DNA of 15,427 bases from positions 1 through 15,427 of the forward strand of contig CALFIZ010000216.1 in assembly GCA_937877575.1 (NCBI GenBank). The letters are read 5' to 3'. Made by a program: the position numbers and the translations under genes. The stretch's first letter is position 1. Each line of letters begins with the position of its first letter. The notes beneath the pieces are model-generated. The model saw only the letters and a list, made by a program, of their open reading frames with translations. It had not been told where the DNA came from and did no database searches. This stretch comes from an uncultured Marinilabiliales bacterium. Its GTDB lineage: Bacteria; Bacteroidota; Bacteroidia; Bacteroidales; BM520. Shown piece by piece: positions 8,449-15,134 of this stretch.

Positions 8449-8488
8449 AAAAAAAAGAGGGTCCCGCCAACGGAACCCTCTTTTTTTT
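8449..8488 (+). terminator. Bidirectional intrinsic terminator
   Basis: The hairpin pairs GAGGGT (8457-8462) with ACCCTC (8475-8480), has one C/A mismatch, then CCG/CGG around a CCAA loop. It is flanked by eight A (8449-8456) and eight T (8481-8488). It ends the TPR/methyltransferase unit on the plus strand. By symmetry it can also end the tRNA-Pro transcript arriving on the minus strand. Confidence 0.93.
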
Positions 8489-8494
8489 ATAAAG

Positions 8495-8568
8495 TCGGGA
8501 TGAGAGGACTTGAACCTCCGGCCTCTTCGTCCCGAACGAAGCGCGCTAGCCAACTGCGCCACATCCCG
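8495..8568 (-). tRNA. tRNA-Pro (anticodon CGG)
   Basis: The reverse strand folds into a full 74-base cloverleaf. The acceptor stem is CGGGATG/CATCCCG with discriminator A. The D-arm is GCGC/GCGC. The anticodon stem is CTTCG/CGAAG with loop TTCGGGA, placing CGG at positions 34-36, which reads proline codon CCG. The T-arm is GGAGG/CCTCT with loop TTCAAGT. The anticodon arm closely resembles E. coli tRNA-Pro(CGG). The 3' CCA is not encoded and must be added by tRNA nucleotidyltransferase. It is transcribed divergently from the sigma factor gene and ends at the shared terminator. Confidence 0.96.
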
Positions 8569-8581
8569 ATTTTTTACGCTG

Positions 8582-8589
8582 CAAAATTA
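8582..8589 (-). promoter_or_regulatory. -7 box of the tRNA-Pro promoter
   Basis: On the minus strand this reads TAATTTTG, a perfect match to the Bacteroidota -7 consensus TAnnTTTG. Transcription would start about 6 bases downstream, just ahead of the mature tRNA end at 8568. I see no good TTTG-type -33 element upstream, which is common at these promoters. Confidence 0.65.
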
Positions 8590-8622
8590 CTCTTTTTTTT
8601 CATTTATTTCCATTTCATTTTT

Positions 8623-8630
8623 TATTTTTG
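8623..8630 (+). promoter_or_regulatory. -7 box of the sigma factor promoter
   Basis: TATTTTTG matches the Bacteroidota -7 consensus TAnnTTTG exactly. The start of transcription would be near 8636, leaving a leader of about 27 bases before the ATG at 8663. It faces away from the tRNA promoter box 33 bases off, making a compact divergent promoter region. The AT-rich surroundings mean a chance match is possible. Confidence 0.6.
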
Positions 8631-8662
8631 TAACCAATTGATAAAAATTGCGTCAAAAAGTA

Positions 8663-9205
8663 ATGAACAGCATTAATGAAAACGATATCATTGAAAGAAT
8701 AACCGGTGGCGACACCGAAGCGTTCTCTTATATAGTCAGTAATTATAAAGATATGGTTTTCAATATTGTATGCAAGATTATACCGGACTGTCAGGATGCT
8801 GAAGACATCACTCAGGACGTATTCGTCAAAGTGTTCCAGAATCTTGACAGTTTCAAATTCAAGTCGAAACTGACGACCTGGATTTACACTATAGCCTACA
8901 ATGAGGCCATAAACGCAACACGCAGAAAGGCAAACGATTTCATCGCAATACCTGACAACTTTGACATCAAGGACAATGACACAGATGAAGAAGTCACTTA
9001 TTCCGATGAACTGCTTGAAACCCTGAAAAAGGAAATGGTTAATCTCGACCCGCTCGACAACCTGCTCCTTACTCTTTACTACAACATGGAAAACTCTGTT
9101 GAGGAAATAGCTGAAATCACAGGACTGACCCCAGCCAACGTGAAAGTAAGACTCTTCAGGACCAGAAAAAAACTATTGCATAAATTAAAAAATAAAGCTC
9201 ATTAA
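8663..9205 (+). CDS. ECF-family RNA polymerase sigma factor
   Basis: This 180-residue sigma factor would direct RNA polymerase to a set of stress or envelope genes. Region 2 spans about residues 15-85, with DAEDITQDVFVKVFQ (45-59) for core binding and -10 melting, and TWIYTIAYN (72-80). An acidic linker (101-112) leads to region 4 (about 128-175), whose helix-turn-helix includes SVEEIAEITGLTPANVKVRL. There is no region 1, 3 or C-terminal extension, as in ECF factors. The frame can be opened at a TTG at 8648, but ATG at 8663 fits better: it starts just before the conserved region and leaves a sensible leader after the TATTTTTG box. The next gene, 1 base downstream, encodes a small membrane protein that may be its anti-sigma factor. 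The regulon is unknown. Confidence 0.93.
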   Translation: MNSINENDIIERITGGDTEAFSYIVSNYKDMVFNIVCKIIPDCQDAEDITQDVFVKVFQNLDSFKFKSKLTTWIYTIAYNEAINATRRKANDFIAIPDNFDIKDNDTDEEVTYSDELLETLKKEMVNLDPLDNLLLTLYYNMENSVEEIAEITGLTPANVKVRLFRTRKKLLHKLKNKAH

Positions 9206-9206
9206 A

Positions 9207-9611
9207 ATGCAGAACGACATAAATAACAAGACTGAAAAAGATCCATTAAAAGAATTCTTTCAACATATTGAACTTCAAAAACTGCCCGAAAGTTTCACCG
9301 ACAACGTCATGCTAAAAGTCAGAGAGGAGGAAAAACTGTCTGTAAGCCGGAAAAAATCCCTACTCGTTTTATTATTGATTGCGGCTATCATGTCGCTGAT
9401 ACCTGTAATCGTCCTTGTTATCATCTTTCATACAGACATGGCTTCGTTTTTTAATTCATTGGCTATCAACATATTATTACAAATATCAAAACTTCTTAGA
9501 CCTAATTATCTAATCCCGTTCATATACATATCTGGCACTGTGATTGGCGGAATACTGCTCTATGCCATTCTGAGGGATTGGAATTATTCGAAAAGAGGAA
9601 GCACAATCTGA
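9207..9611 (+). CDS. Two-helix membrane protein, putative anti-sigma factor
   Basis: This 134-residue protein is of no family I can name. The first 50 residues are cytoplasmic, charged and likely helical, with a LPESFTDNVMLKVREEE stretch (26-42). Short segments of this LP-x-x-F-x-x-x-V-M type are common ahead of the membrane helix in small proteins encoded next to ECF sigma factors in Bacteroidota. Two hydrophobic helices follow at about 51-74 and 99-122, with a short loop and a basic C-terminus. Its start is 1 base after the sigma factor stop, so the two are translationally coupled. Position and topology suggest an anti-sigma factor holding the sigma at the inner membrane. It lacks the ZAS zinc motif, so the assignment is inference from context. 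The next gene converges from the other strand 35 bases on, with no clear terminator between. Confidence 0.7.
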   Translation: MQNDINNKTEKDPLKEFFQHIELQKLPESFTDNVMLKVREEEKLSVSRKKSLLVLLLIAAIMSLIPVIVLVIIFHTDMASFFNSLAINILLQISKLLRPNYLIPFIYISGTVIGGILLYAILRDWNYSKRGSTI

Positions 9612-9646
9612 CTTTTGTACGGGCGAATCTGAAGCCTGTCACGACA

Positions 9647-10798
9647 TCATATACGCGTTATGCCCATAGGCCATTCATGCGAAATGATGTCCAACATGTA
9701 ACGATAATCCTCATCATTATTCACAAAGTCGAGAGAACTGGTATTTACAATCACTATACGCTTTCCGCTTTCCTGACGGAAATAATTCAGATAACCGTCC
9801 TGTATCGACTGCAGATAGTCATCTGAGATGTTAAGTTCATAGCTGCGTCCGCGTTTTTTTATGTTTCTCTGCAAATTGTCAACCGGCAGATAAAGATAAA
9901 CCAACAGGTCGGGTTCCGGCAATTTTGTCTTTATGATATTGAACAGCACGGAATATAGGCGGAAGAGGTCGTCCGACAAAGTCTTCCCGGCAAAAATATA
10001 CGATTTTGACAGAAAATAATCCGATACCACGAGATTATGGAACAAATCCATATTTATCAGATTATCAGTCAATTGCCTGTATCTTGCAGCGAGGAATGAA
10101 AGTTCCACAGGAAAGGCATACTTGTCTTTATCCGCATAGAACATCGGGAGGAACGGATTGTCGGCGAACTGTTCGAGAATCAATTTTGCATTGAGGTCTT
10201 TTGAGATACGGGTTGACAGAGACGTTTTTCCTGCCCCTATGCAGCCTTCAATGGTAATATATGAATAGATTTGTTCTATATTATGCTGTAAGTCAGCGCC
10301 ATAGTTATCACGGTCTATTTTCTTGACTTTCAGTGAGTCGGTACATTCAAGATATATCTGACGGACAGTTTTATGCAGTACGGGGTGCATGAAATCAGGG
10401 ATGATGTCATTGAGCGGTTCCAGCACGAACCTGCGTTCAGCAAGCTGGTGGTGTGGAATTTGCAGGTACATTTCATTTACAACCAATTCGCCATACAGGA
10501 TTATATCAACATCGATTATCCTGTTTTCATACGTGCGGTCGAAAGTCTTTCTGCGTCCCATTTCAATTTCAATCGACTTGCATACGTGCAGAATCTCGAA
10601 AGGCAGCAGGTCGGTGGTGTAAACCACAGCCCGGTTATAGAACATTTTGTCGGTATCGTATCCCCAAGGTTCCGTTTCATATATGGCGCCAATTAGCTTC
10701 GGTGAGCCGAAAAAAACATTCAGACGATGAATGGCAGTGCTTATATTTGCTTCCCTGTCACCGAGATTTGTACCAATCATTAATACTAAGTCCCTCAT
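9647..10798 (-). CDS. folK: HPPK (FolK) fused to a deoxynucleoside kinase
   Basis: This 383-residue protein carries two enzymes. Residues 1 to about 145 are 6-hydroxymethyl-7,8-dihydropterin pyrophosphokinase, which uses ATP to activate the pterin before dihydropteroate synthase in folate synthesis. Visible motifs are GTNLGDREANI, YETEPWG (40-46) and ENRIIDVDII (91-100), with the Mg-binding Asp pair D96/D98. Residues about 178-383 are a deoxynucleoside kinase of the dCK/dGK/TK2-like family. It has P-loop EGCIGAGKTS (184-193), the ILEQ segment (207-210) with the likely catalytic Glu, SDYFLSKSYIFAGK (259-272) at the place of the usual DRS/ERS motif, and the lid RGRSYE (316-321). It would phosphorylate a deoxynucleoside, but which one is not clear; the Arg of the DRS motif is Tyr here. 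The ATG at 10796-10798 sits directly before the HPPK domain. It is monocistronic and divergent from sppA. The symbol refers to the first domain only. Confidence 0.93.
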   Translation of the reverse strand: MRDLVLMIGTNLGDREANISTAIHRLNVFFGSPKLIGAIYETEPWGYDTDKMFYNRAVVYTTDLLPFEILHVCKSIEIEMGRRKTFDRTYENRIIDVDIILYGELVVNEMYLQIPHHQLAERRFVLEPLNDIIPDFMHPVLHKTVRQIYLECTDSLKVKKIDRDNYGADLQHNIEQIYSYITIEGCIGAGKTSLSTRISKDLNAKLILEQFADNPFLPMFYADKDKYAFPVELSFLAARYRQLTDNLINMDLFHNLVVSDYFLSKSYIFAGKTLSDDLFRLYSVLFNIIKTKLPEPDLLVYLYLPVDNLQRNIKKRGRSYELNISDDYLQSIQDGYLNYFRQESGKRIVIVNTSSLDFVNNDEDYRYMLDIISHEWPMGITRI

Positions 10799-10852
10799 TT
10801 TCAGAAATAATATTTAAAAGAAATATTTTAGCAATATTACAAAAAAAACATA

Positions 10853-10860
10853 TATCTTTG
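10853..10860 (+). promoter_or_regulatory. -7 box of the sppA promoter
   Basis: TATCTTTG is an exact TAnnTTTG -7 box. A weak TTTTAG at 10826-10831 could serve as the -33 element, with a spacer of about 21 bases. Transcription would begin near 10866, so the possible TTG start at 10865 would be at or before the transcript's first base, which favours the ATG at 10907. Confidence 0.75.
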
Positions 10861-10906
10861 TAGTTTGAATCAAAACTTTATAAACAAAAAAATAATATTT
10901 TTAATT

Positions 10907-12685
10907 ATGAAAGGATTCTGGAAACACGTTCTTGCCACAATAGTGGGAATCATCATTCTGTGCATTATCTCCATGATAATGTTTTCGTTCATAGCATCGT
11001 CCTCCCTGAAAAAAATGGACAAGGCTGCTGAAGTCAAGCCTAATTCGGTGTTGTATCTCAATTTCGACAAAACGATGTATGACAAAGCCCCATCAGATTT
11101 GACGTCTATTCTCAACAACAGATCCCAAAACATACAAGGTATGAACACCGTCATTGAATGTATCGAAAAAGCCGGAAGAGATTCAAACATAGATGGTATA
11201 TTCATAGAGACGCAGACCTTCAACGGAGGTATCGCACTAAACGAGGAAATCAGGGAAGCCCTTCTGAAGTTCAAGAAGGATTATCCGGGAAAGTTCATTG
11301 TAACCTATTCGAAATCAATGACATCAGGCGCATACTATCTTGCAAGCGTATCCGACAAGATTTTCCTGAATCCTGCAGGAGCCATATCTTTCCAGGGGCT
11401 CAGCGCATCGATAATGTTTTACAAGAACCTTCTTGACAAGTATGACATAGAGGTTAATGTCTTCCGTCCTGAAGGATGCAAGTTCAAAAGTGCCGTGGAG
11501 CCTTATATCTTGGACAAAATGAGCGATGCCAACAAAGAACAGATGAACAGGTACGTCTCCAACATCTGGAACAGAATGGTTAACGGCATCTCAACCCAGC
11601 GCAACATTTCACCAGAAAAACTCAATGAAATAGCCGACAACCTGCTTTTAGGCAATGCCGAAGATGCAAAGCAATACGGACTGATTGACGAGGTTGCGCC
11701 ATACGATGTGGCAATCGATTATATGAAAACCCTCACCTCAACCGAATCGGACAAGAAACTCAAAACAGTAAATGTTGAAAACTACAAAAACAATGTGGTT
11801 GATGACGGCAAGAGTTTCACAAAAGACAGAATAGCAGTCATTTACGCTATAGGCCAAATCTCAGACGGCAAAGGCACCGACACACAGATTGGCGACCAGA
11901 CATTAGTGAAGTCCATAAGAAAAGCCCGTGAAGACAAGAACATCAAGGCTGTCGTTTTCAGGGTGAACAGTCCGGGTGGCAGCGCACTTGCTTCAGAAGT
12001 CATTCTCAGAGAGATAGAACTCCTCAAAAAGGAAAAGCCTGTAGTTGCATCCTACGGTAACTATGCGGCATCAGGCGGATATTACATTTCCTGCCTCTGT
12101 GACAAGATTATATGCAATCCGTTATGCCTTACCGGTTCCATCGGCGTTTTCGGCATGTTCCCGAATTTCCAGAAGTTCCTCAACAACAAGGTCGGCATAA
12201 CCACCGACAACGTTCAGACCAACAAGAACGCCATGGGGGTAACCCTGACAACTGAGCTGACTGATGACACAAAAAACCATTGGAACAATCAGGTCAACGA
12301 CATATACAAGACCTTCATAGGTCACGTTTCCGAAGGCCGCAATATGACCACAGAGGCAGTTGACGCCATCGGTCAGGGAAGAGTCTGGACCGGTGATGAT
12401 GCCATAAACATAGGACTTGTTGACGAGCTTGGAGGTTTAAACAGAGCCATTGAGGTTGCTGCCGAATTGGCAAAGATTGACAATTACAGAATCACCAATT
12501 TCCCGAAAGAAAAAGACATGACAACCATGATTGCCGACTTAATCTCCAACAACAACGATGACGAATTACTTTTAAATTCTTCACATCTTGGCATACTTTT
12601 TGAACCATACAATGCGTTAAGATATTTAAGCGAAATGGAAGGTGTGCAGGCAAGAATGCCATTTGAAATCGCAATTAATTATTAA
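10907..12685 (+). CDS. sppA: Signal peptide peptidase SppA, long (67K) type
   Basis: This 592-residue membrane-anchored serine protease degrades signal peptides left in the membrane after secretion. One N-terminal helix (about 7-29) anchors it with the catalytic part outside the cytoplasm. Two tandem ClpP-like domains follow. The first supplies the general-base Lys194 in CKFKSAVEPY, matching K209 of E. coli, and the second supplies the nucleophile Ser359 in VNSPGGSALASE, matching S409. Both catalytic residues are thus present. The length is close to the E. coli enzyme (618), so this is the double-domain form rather than the short SppA36K of Gram-positives. I choose the ATG at 10907 over an upstream TTG at 10865, because the -7 box ends at 10860 and the extra 14 residues (NQNFINKK...) are low-complexity. 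No clear terminator separates it from the lipoprotein gene 46 bases later. Confidence 0.95.
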   Translation: MKGFWKHVLATIVGIIILCIISMIMFSFIASSSLKKMDKAAEVKPNSVLYLNFDKTMYDKAPSDLTSILNNRSQNIQGMNTVIECIEKAGRDSNIDGIFIETQTFNGGIALNEEIREALLKFKKDYPGKFIVTYSKSMTSGAYYLASVSDKIFLNPAGAISFQGLSASIMFYKNLLDKYDIEVNVFRPEGCKFKSAVEPYILDKMSDANKEQMNRYVSNIWNRMVNGISTQRNISPEKLNEIADNLLLGNAEDAKQYGLIDEVAPYDVAIDYMKTLTSTESDKKLKTVNVENYKNNVVDDGKSFTKDRIAVIYAIGQISDGKGTDTQIGDQTLVKSIRKAREDKNIKAVVFRVNSPGGSALASEVILREIELLKKEKPVVASYGNYAASGGYYISCLCDKIICNPLCLTGSIGVFGMFPNFQKFLNNKVGITTDNVQTNKNAMGVTLTTELTDDTKNHWNNQVNDIYKTFIGHVSEGRNMTTEAVDAIGQGRVWTGDDAINIGLVDELGGLNRAIEVAAELAKIDNYRITNFPKEKDMTTMIADLISNNNDDELLLNSSHLGILFEPYNALRYLSEMEGVQARMPFEIAINY

Positions 12686-12731
12686 TTAGGCAATTATCAA
12701 TATTGATTTAATAACTTAAAAAAAAAGAAAA

Positions 12732-13553
12732 ATGAAGAAATTAAGTTCCATGCTGTTAGTAGCAGCAGCAGCTGTATTCGCTTTTACAAGCTGCACCAAA
12801 GATCCATTAGTAACAATTGTTCCTGATGAAAGTCCATTAACCTACACTATCGGTGAAAGCAACACCATGTCAGGTACAATCACAGCAACAAATGATGTAA
12901 TCACTTCAGAGACCTTCACAATGGAATTCTCAGAAGCAATTGAGACTCTCGGAAACGTAACATCATACGATTTCGAAACCGTCGCATATACCGAAGCACA
13001 GGGTTATACGGACGATAGGTACGTTATTAATTTCGATGATTACGCATGGCTTAAACCAAGCGTAGCAAGACTCATCACCAAAATCAAAGTTACAGCAGAA
13101 GGTAAAGAATACGGTTCAACATACGTTGAAATCCCTGTAACTGTTGTTGACGAATCTCTTGAAACAAAACAATTCACATGGGAAAGAACAGGAAGCACAC
13201 AAGGAACCGGTCTGGCAACATTCGGTCTGGAATGGAAACAGAATGTAAAGGATATCATGTGCGTGATTACCCCTTTGGCAACCGCAAAATTAGTTGACCT
13301 TACAGGTACTGTCAATTTCGCAGACGTCACAACATATACAGAAGTCAAGAATGTTATTGACAATGCTACATCAATAAGCGAATACAGGAAGATTTCCGCA
13401 ACTGCATCAAAGACATACGATGAAGTTATCGGTACTTATTACGATGGTGTTTATTATCTTTTACACATCACAGAGGGTAAGGTTGAGTCTCTTGACGCCG
13501 GAACACATATCGTAATCACCGGTGATTATGTTTCAGGTTTTATAACAAAGTAA
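12732..13553 (+). CDS. Lipoprotein of unknown function, two-part
   Basis: This 273-residue protein is not recognised. A type II signal peptide ends in the lipobox FTSC, making Cys21 the lipidated residue. The next residues, TKDP, partly resemble the Lys-Asp/Glu surface-export signal of Bacteroidota lipoproteins, so it may be displayed outside the cell (inference). Residues about 30-145 look like an Ig-like beta domain. This part resembles the whole mature part of the smaller lipoprotein at 13622: compare SGTITATND here with SGEVTAKND there, and the later FDDY...RLITKIKVTAE with FDYT...KRITLTAE. Residues about 150-273 are an extra, beta-rich domain with no equivalent there. The leader is very A-rich and has no Shine-Dalgarno sequence. 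It may be read from sppA or from an unseen promoter. A strong terminator follows 20 bases after the stop. Confidence 0.83.
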   Translation: MKKLSSMLLVAAAAVFAFTSCTKDPLVTIVPDESPLTYTIGESNTMSGTITATNDVITSETFTMEFSEAIETLGNVTSYDFETVAYTEAQGYTDDRYVINFDDYAWLKPSVARLITKIKVTAEGKEYGSTYVEIPVTVVDESLETKQFTWERTGSTQGTGLATFGLEWKQNVKDIMCVITPLATAKLVDLTGTVNFADVTTYTEVKNVIDNATSISEYRKISATASKTYDEVIGTYYDGVYYLLHITEGKVESLDAGTHIVITGDYVSGFITK

Positions 13554-13573
13554 CACAATATCAATCAATTAAT

Positions 13574-13607
13574 AAAAAAGCCGAATCGGATGATTCGGCT
13601 TTTTTTT
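13574..13607 (+). terminator. Intrinsic terminator between the two lipoprotein genes
   Basis: Six A then GCCGAATC pairs perfectly with GATTCGGC then T-tract, around a GGAT loop. The arms are 13574-13587 and 13592-13605, and the T run is 13600-13607. It ends only 14 bases before the next start codon, which leaves almost no room for a separate promoter for the downstream lipoprotein and phosphofructokinase genes. Confidence 0.93.
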
Positions 13608-13621
13608 AAATCTTTCAGACA

Positions 13622-14029
13622 ATGAAAAAAGTATTATCATCAATAATCATAATACTGACTGCGGCATTGTGCATAACAGGCTGCTCAAAAGCATCCATCA
13701 GCATCTCAGCAGATCAGGAGAAAGTAGAAATCAATCCTGCCGATTTTTCAAGCCAATTCCTCTCAGGTGAAGTCACGGCAAAAAATGACGAAATAGGTAA
13801 ACTCACGGCAAAATTTGACCTTCAAGGTGCGGATCTCAGCAGTTTCTCACTGATAATTTCATTTACCAACACAAGCAGTTGTTTCTATGGATATTCCATA
13901 AACTCTCTTAAATCAACCAGTTTCGATTACACCTCATACGTCCCTTACATCAAGAGGATAACACTGACGGCAGAAAGCGCAAGTGGTGCAACTGATGAGA
14001 GGACATTTGACGTAACAATATTACAGTAA
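13622..14029 (+). CDS. Small lipoprotein, paralogue of the upstream lipoprotein's first domain
   Basis: This 135-residue protein has an uncharged-core signal peptide ending in the lipobox ITGC, so Cys21 is the lipid anchor. No acidic residues follow the Cys (SKASIS), unlike the upstream lipoprotein, so it more likely stays on the periplasmic side (inference). The mature part is a single beta-rich domain sharing several conserved positions with residues 30-145 of the upstream protein, which points to local duplication with gain or loss of a second domain. The function is unknown. It begins 14 bases after a strong terminator and ends 4 bases before the phosphofructokinase start, so it is joined to that gene rather than to its paralogue. 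No promoter is clear in the gap. Confidence 0.82.
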   Translation: MKKVLSSIIIILTAALCITGCSKASISISADQEKVEINPADFSSQFLSGEVTAKNDEIGKLTAKFDLQGADLSSFSLIISFTNTSSCFYGYSINSLKSTSFDYTSYVPYIKRITLTAESASGATDERTFDVTILQ

Positions 14030-14033
14030 CATT

Positions 14034-15128
14034 ATGAACAGAGTAATGCTTGTCACAGGCGGTGGTGACTGTCCCGGACTTAATGCCGTAATCAGAGCTG
14101 TTGTCAACAGGGCGAGCCAGGAGAAAAACTGGGAAGTGATAGGCTCTATAGAAGCTTTTAACGGTGTGCTGCGCGAACCGACAGAGATAGTGGTCCTCGA
14201 TCCTGCTAAAGTCGCAGGAATACATTATCTCGGCGGCACAATCCTGCAGACGACCAACAAGGGAGGTCCTTTTTCATGGCCTGTCAAAAACAATGACGGA
14301 ACGTGGAGTTACGTTGACCGTTCCGATGAGATGATACGCAAGCTCAGCTATTTGGGCGTGGATGCAGTAATCAATATCGGAGGTGACGGCTCACAGCGCA
14401 TTTCGCAGAAACTTTTCGAAAAAGGCCTGAACATCATCGGAGTTCCGAAGACCATCGACAACGACCTTTCAGCCACCGAGTCAACATTCGGTTTCCAGAC
14501 AGCCGTTCAGATTGCCACGGAAGCAGTTGACAAACTCGTAACCACAGCCCAGAGCCACAACAGGGTGCAGATCCTTGAAGTCATGGGTCGTGATGCCGGA
14601 TGGATTGCCCTTCATTCAGCCATCGCCGGCGGTGCTGAGATATGCCTGCTCCCTGAATTCCCGTATGACATCAACAAGGTGATTGAAAAGATTGAAAGCC
14701 GTTTCCACAAAGGAAGAGGCTTTGTCAACATAGTAATTTCCGAAGGTGCAAGAAGCATCAACGGCTACAACGTTGCACAGCTCAGCACGGAGCCGGGCTA
14801 TGAAAACAGGGTCCTCGGCGGAATCGGATTCCAGCTTGAAAAGGAATTGAAAGCGGCAGGCTGCGAATACAGCATCCGCACAACAGTCCTCGGACACCTG
14901 CAACGCGGAGGCATTCCGAACGCTTACGACAGGATTCTCGCCTCACGTTTCGGCGTCAAAGCCTTCGAACTCGTGCTCGAAAAGAAATTCGGCAACATGG
15001 TGTCGTACAAGAACAACGAAATCACATACGTCCCAATTAAGGAAGCCATCGAAAAGCTCAACAGGGTTACACCGGATACCGACCTGCTGAAAACAGCATT
15101 GGGCTTAGGCATCTGCATAGGTGTATAG
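14034..15128 (+). CDS. pfkA: 6-phosphofructokinase, group III (ATP- or PPi-dependent not settled)
   Basis: This 364-residue cytoplasmic enzyme phosphorylates fructose 6-phosphate to fructose 1,6-bisphosphate, the committed step of glycolysis. Visible features are the N-terminal donor-site loop TGGGDCPGLNAVIR (8-21), GGDGS (116-120), PKTIDND (138-144) with catalytic base Asp142, and MGRDAGWIAL (184-193), then the substrate-site ISEGAR. The two donor-deciding positions disagree. Gly119, equal to E. coli Gly104, is typical of ATP enzymes, while Lys139, equal to E. coli Gly124, is typical of pyrophosphate enzymes. This Gly/Lys pair marks the mixed-substrate group III, in which some members use ATP, so the donor cannot be named. 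The enzyme is longer than E. coli PfkA (320), as expected for that group. It is 4 bases after the small lipoprotein gene, an unusual operon partner for glycolysis. Confidence 0.94.
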   Translation: MNRVMLVTGGGDCPGLNAVIRAVVNRASQEKNWEVIGSIEAFNGVLREPTEIVVLDPAKVAGIHYLGGTILQTTNKGGPFSWPVKNNDGTWSYVDRSDEMIRKLSYLGVDAVINIGGDGSQRISQKLFEKGLNIIGVPKTIDNDLSATESTFGFQTAVQIATEAVDKLVTTAQSHNRVQILEVMGRDAGWIALHSAIAGGAEICLLPEFPYDINKVIEKIESRFHKGRGFVNIVISEGARSINGYNVAQLSTEPGYENRVLGGIGFQLEKELKAAGCEYSIRTTVLGHLQRGGIPNAYDRILASRFGVKAFELVLEKKFGNMVSYKNNEITYVPIKEAIEKLNRVTPDTDLLKTALGLGICIGV

Positions 15129-15134
15129 ATAATA

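Noticed and set aside
8323..8562. Minus-strand frame starting MAQLASALRSGRRGRRF
   Set aside because: It is a read-through of the tRNA-Pro gene and the terminator. This peptide start is a familiar artefact from translating tRNA genes, and the rest lies antisense to the methyltransferase gene.
8648..8662. TTG at 8648 as start of the sigma factor
   Set aside because: The ATG at 8663 leaves a normal leader after the -7 box and begins right at the conserved region; the extra five residues add nothing.
9578..9826. 82-residue plus-strand frame between the anti-sigma-like gene and the HPPK fusion
   Set aside because: It overlaps the end of one gene and runs antisense through the C-terminus of the kinase domain, with no family features.
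10865..10906. TTG at 10865 as start of sppA
   Set aside because: It lies within 5 bases of the end of the -7 box, at or before the expected transcript start, and would put a polar low-complexity extension ahead of the membrane anchor.
12696..12707. Perfect 12-base palindrome ATCAATATTGAT before the first lipoprotein gene
   Set aside because: It could be an operator, but the region is very AT-rich, the palindrome occurs once, and no T-tract or partner site is seen. A chance origin is likely.
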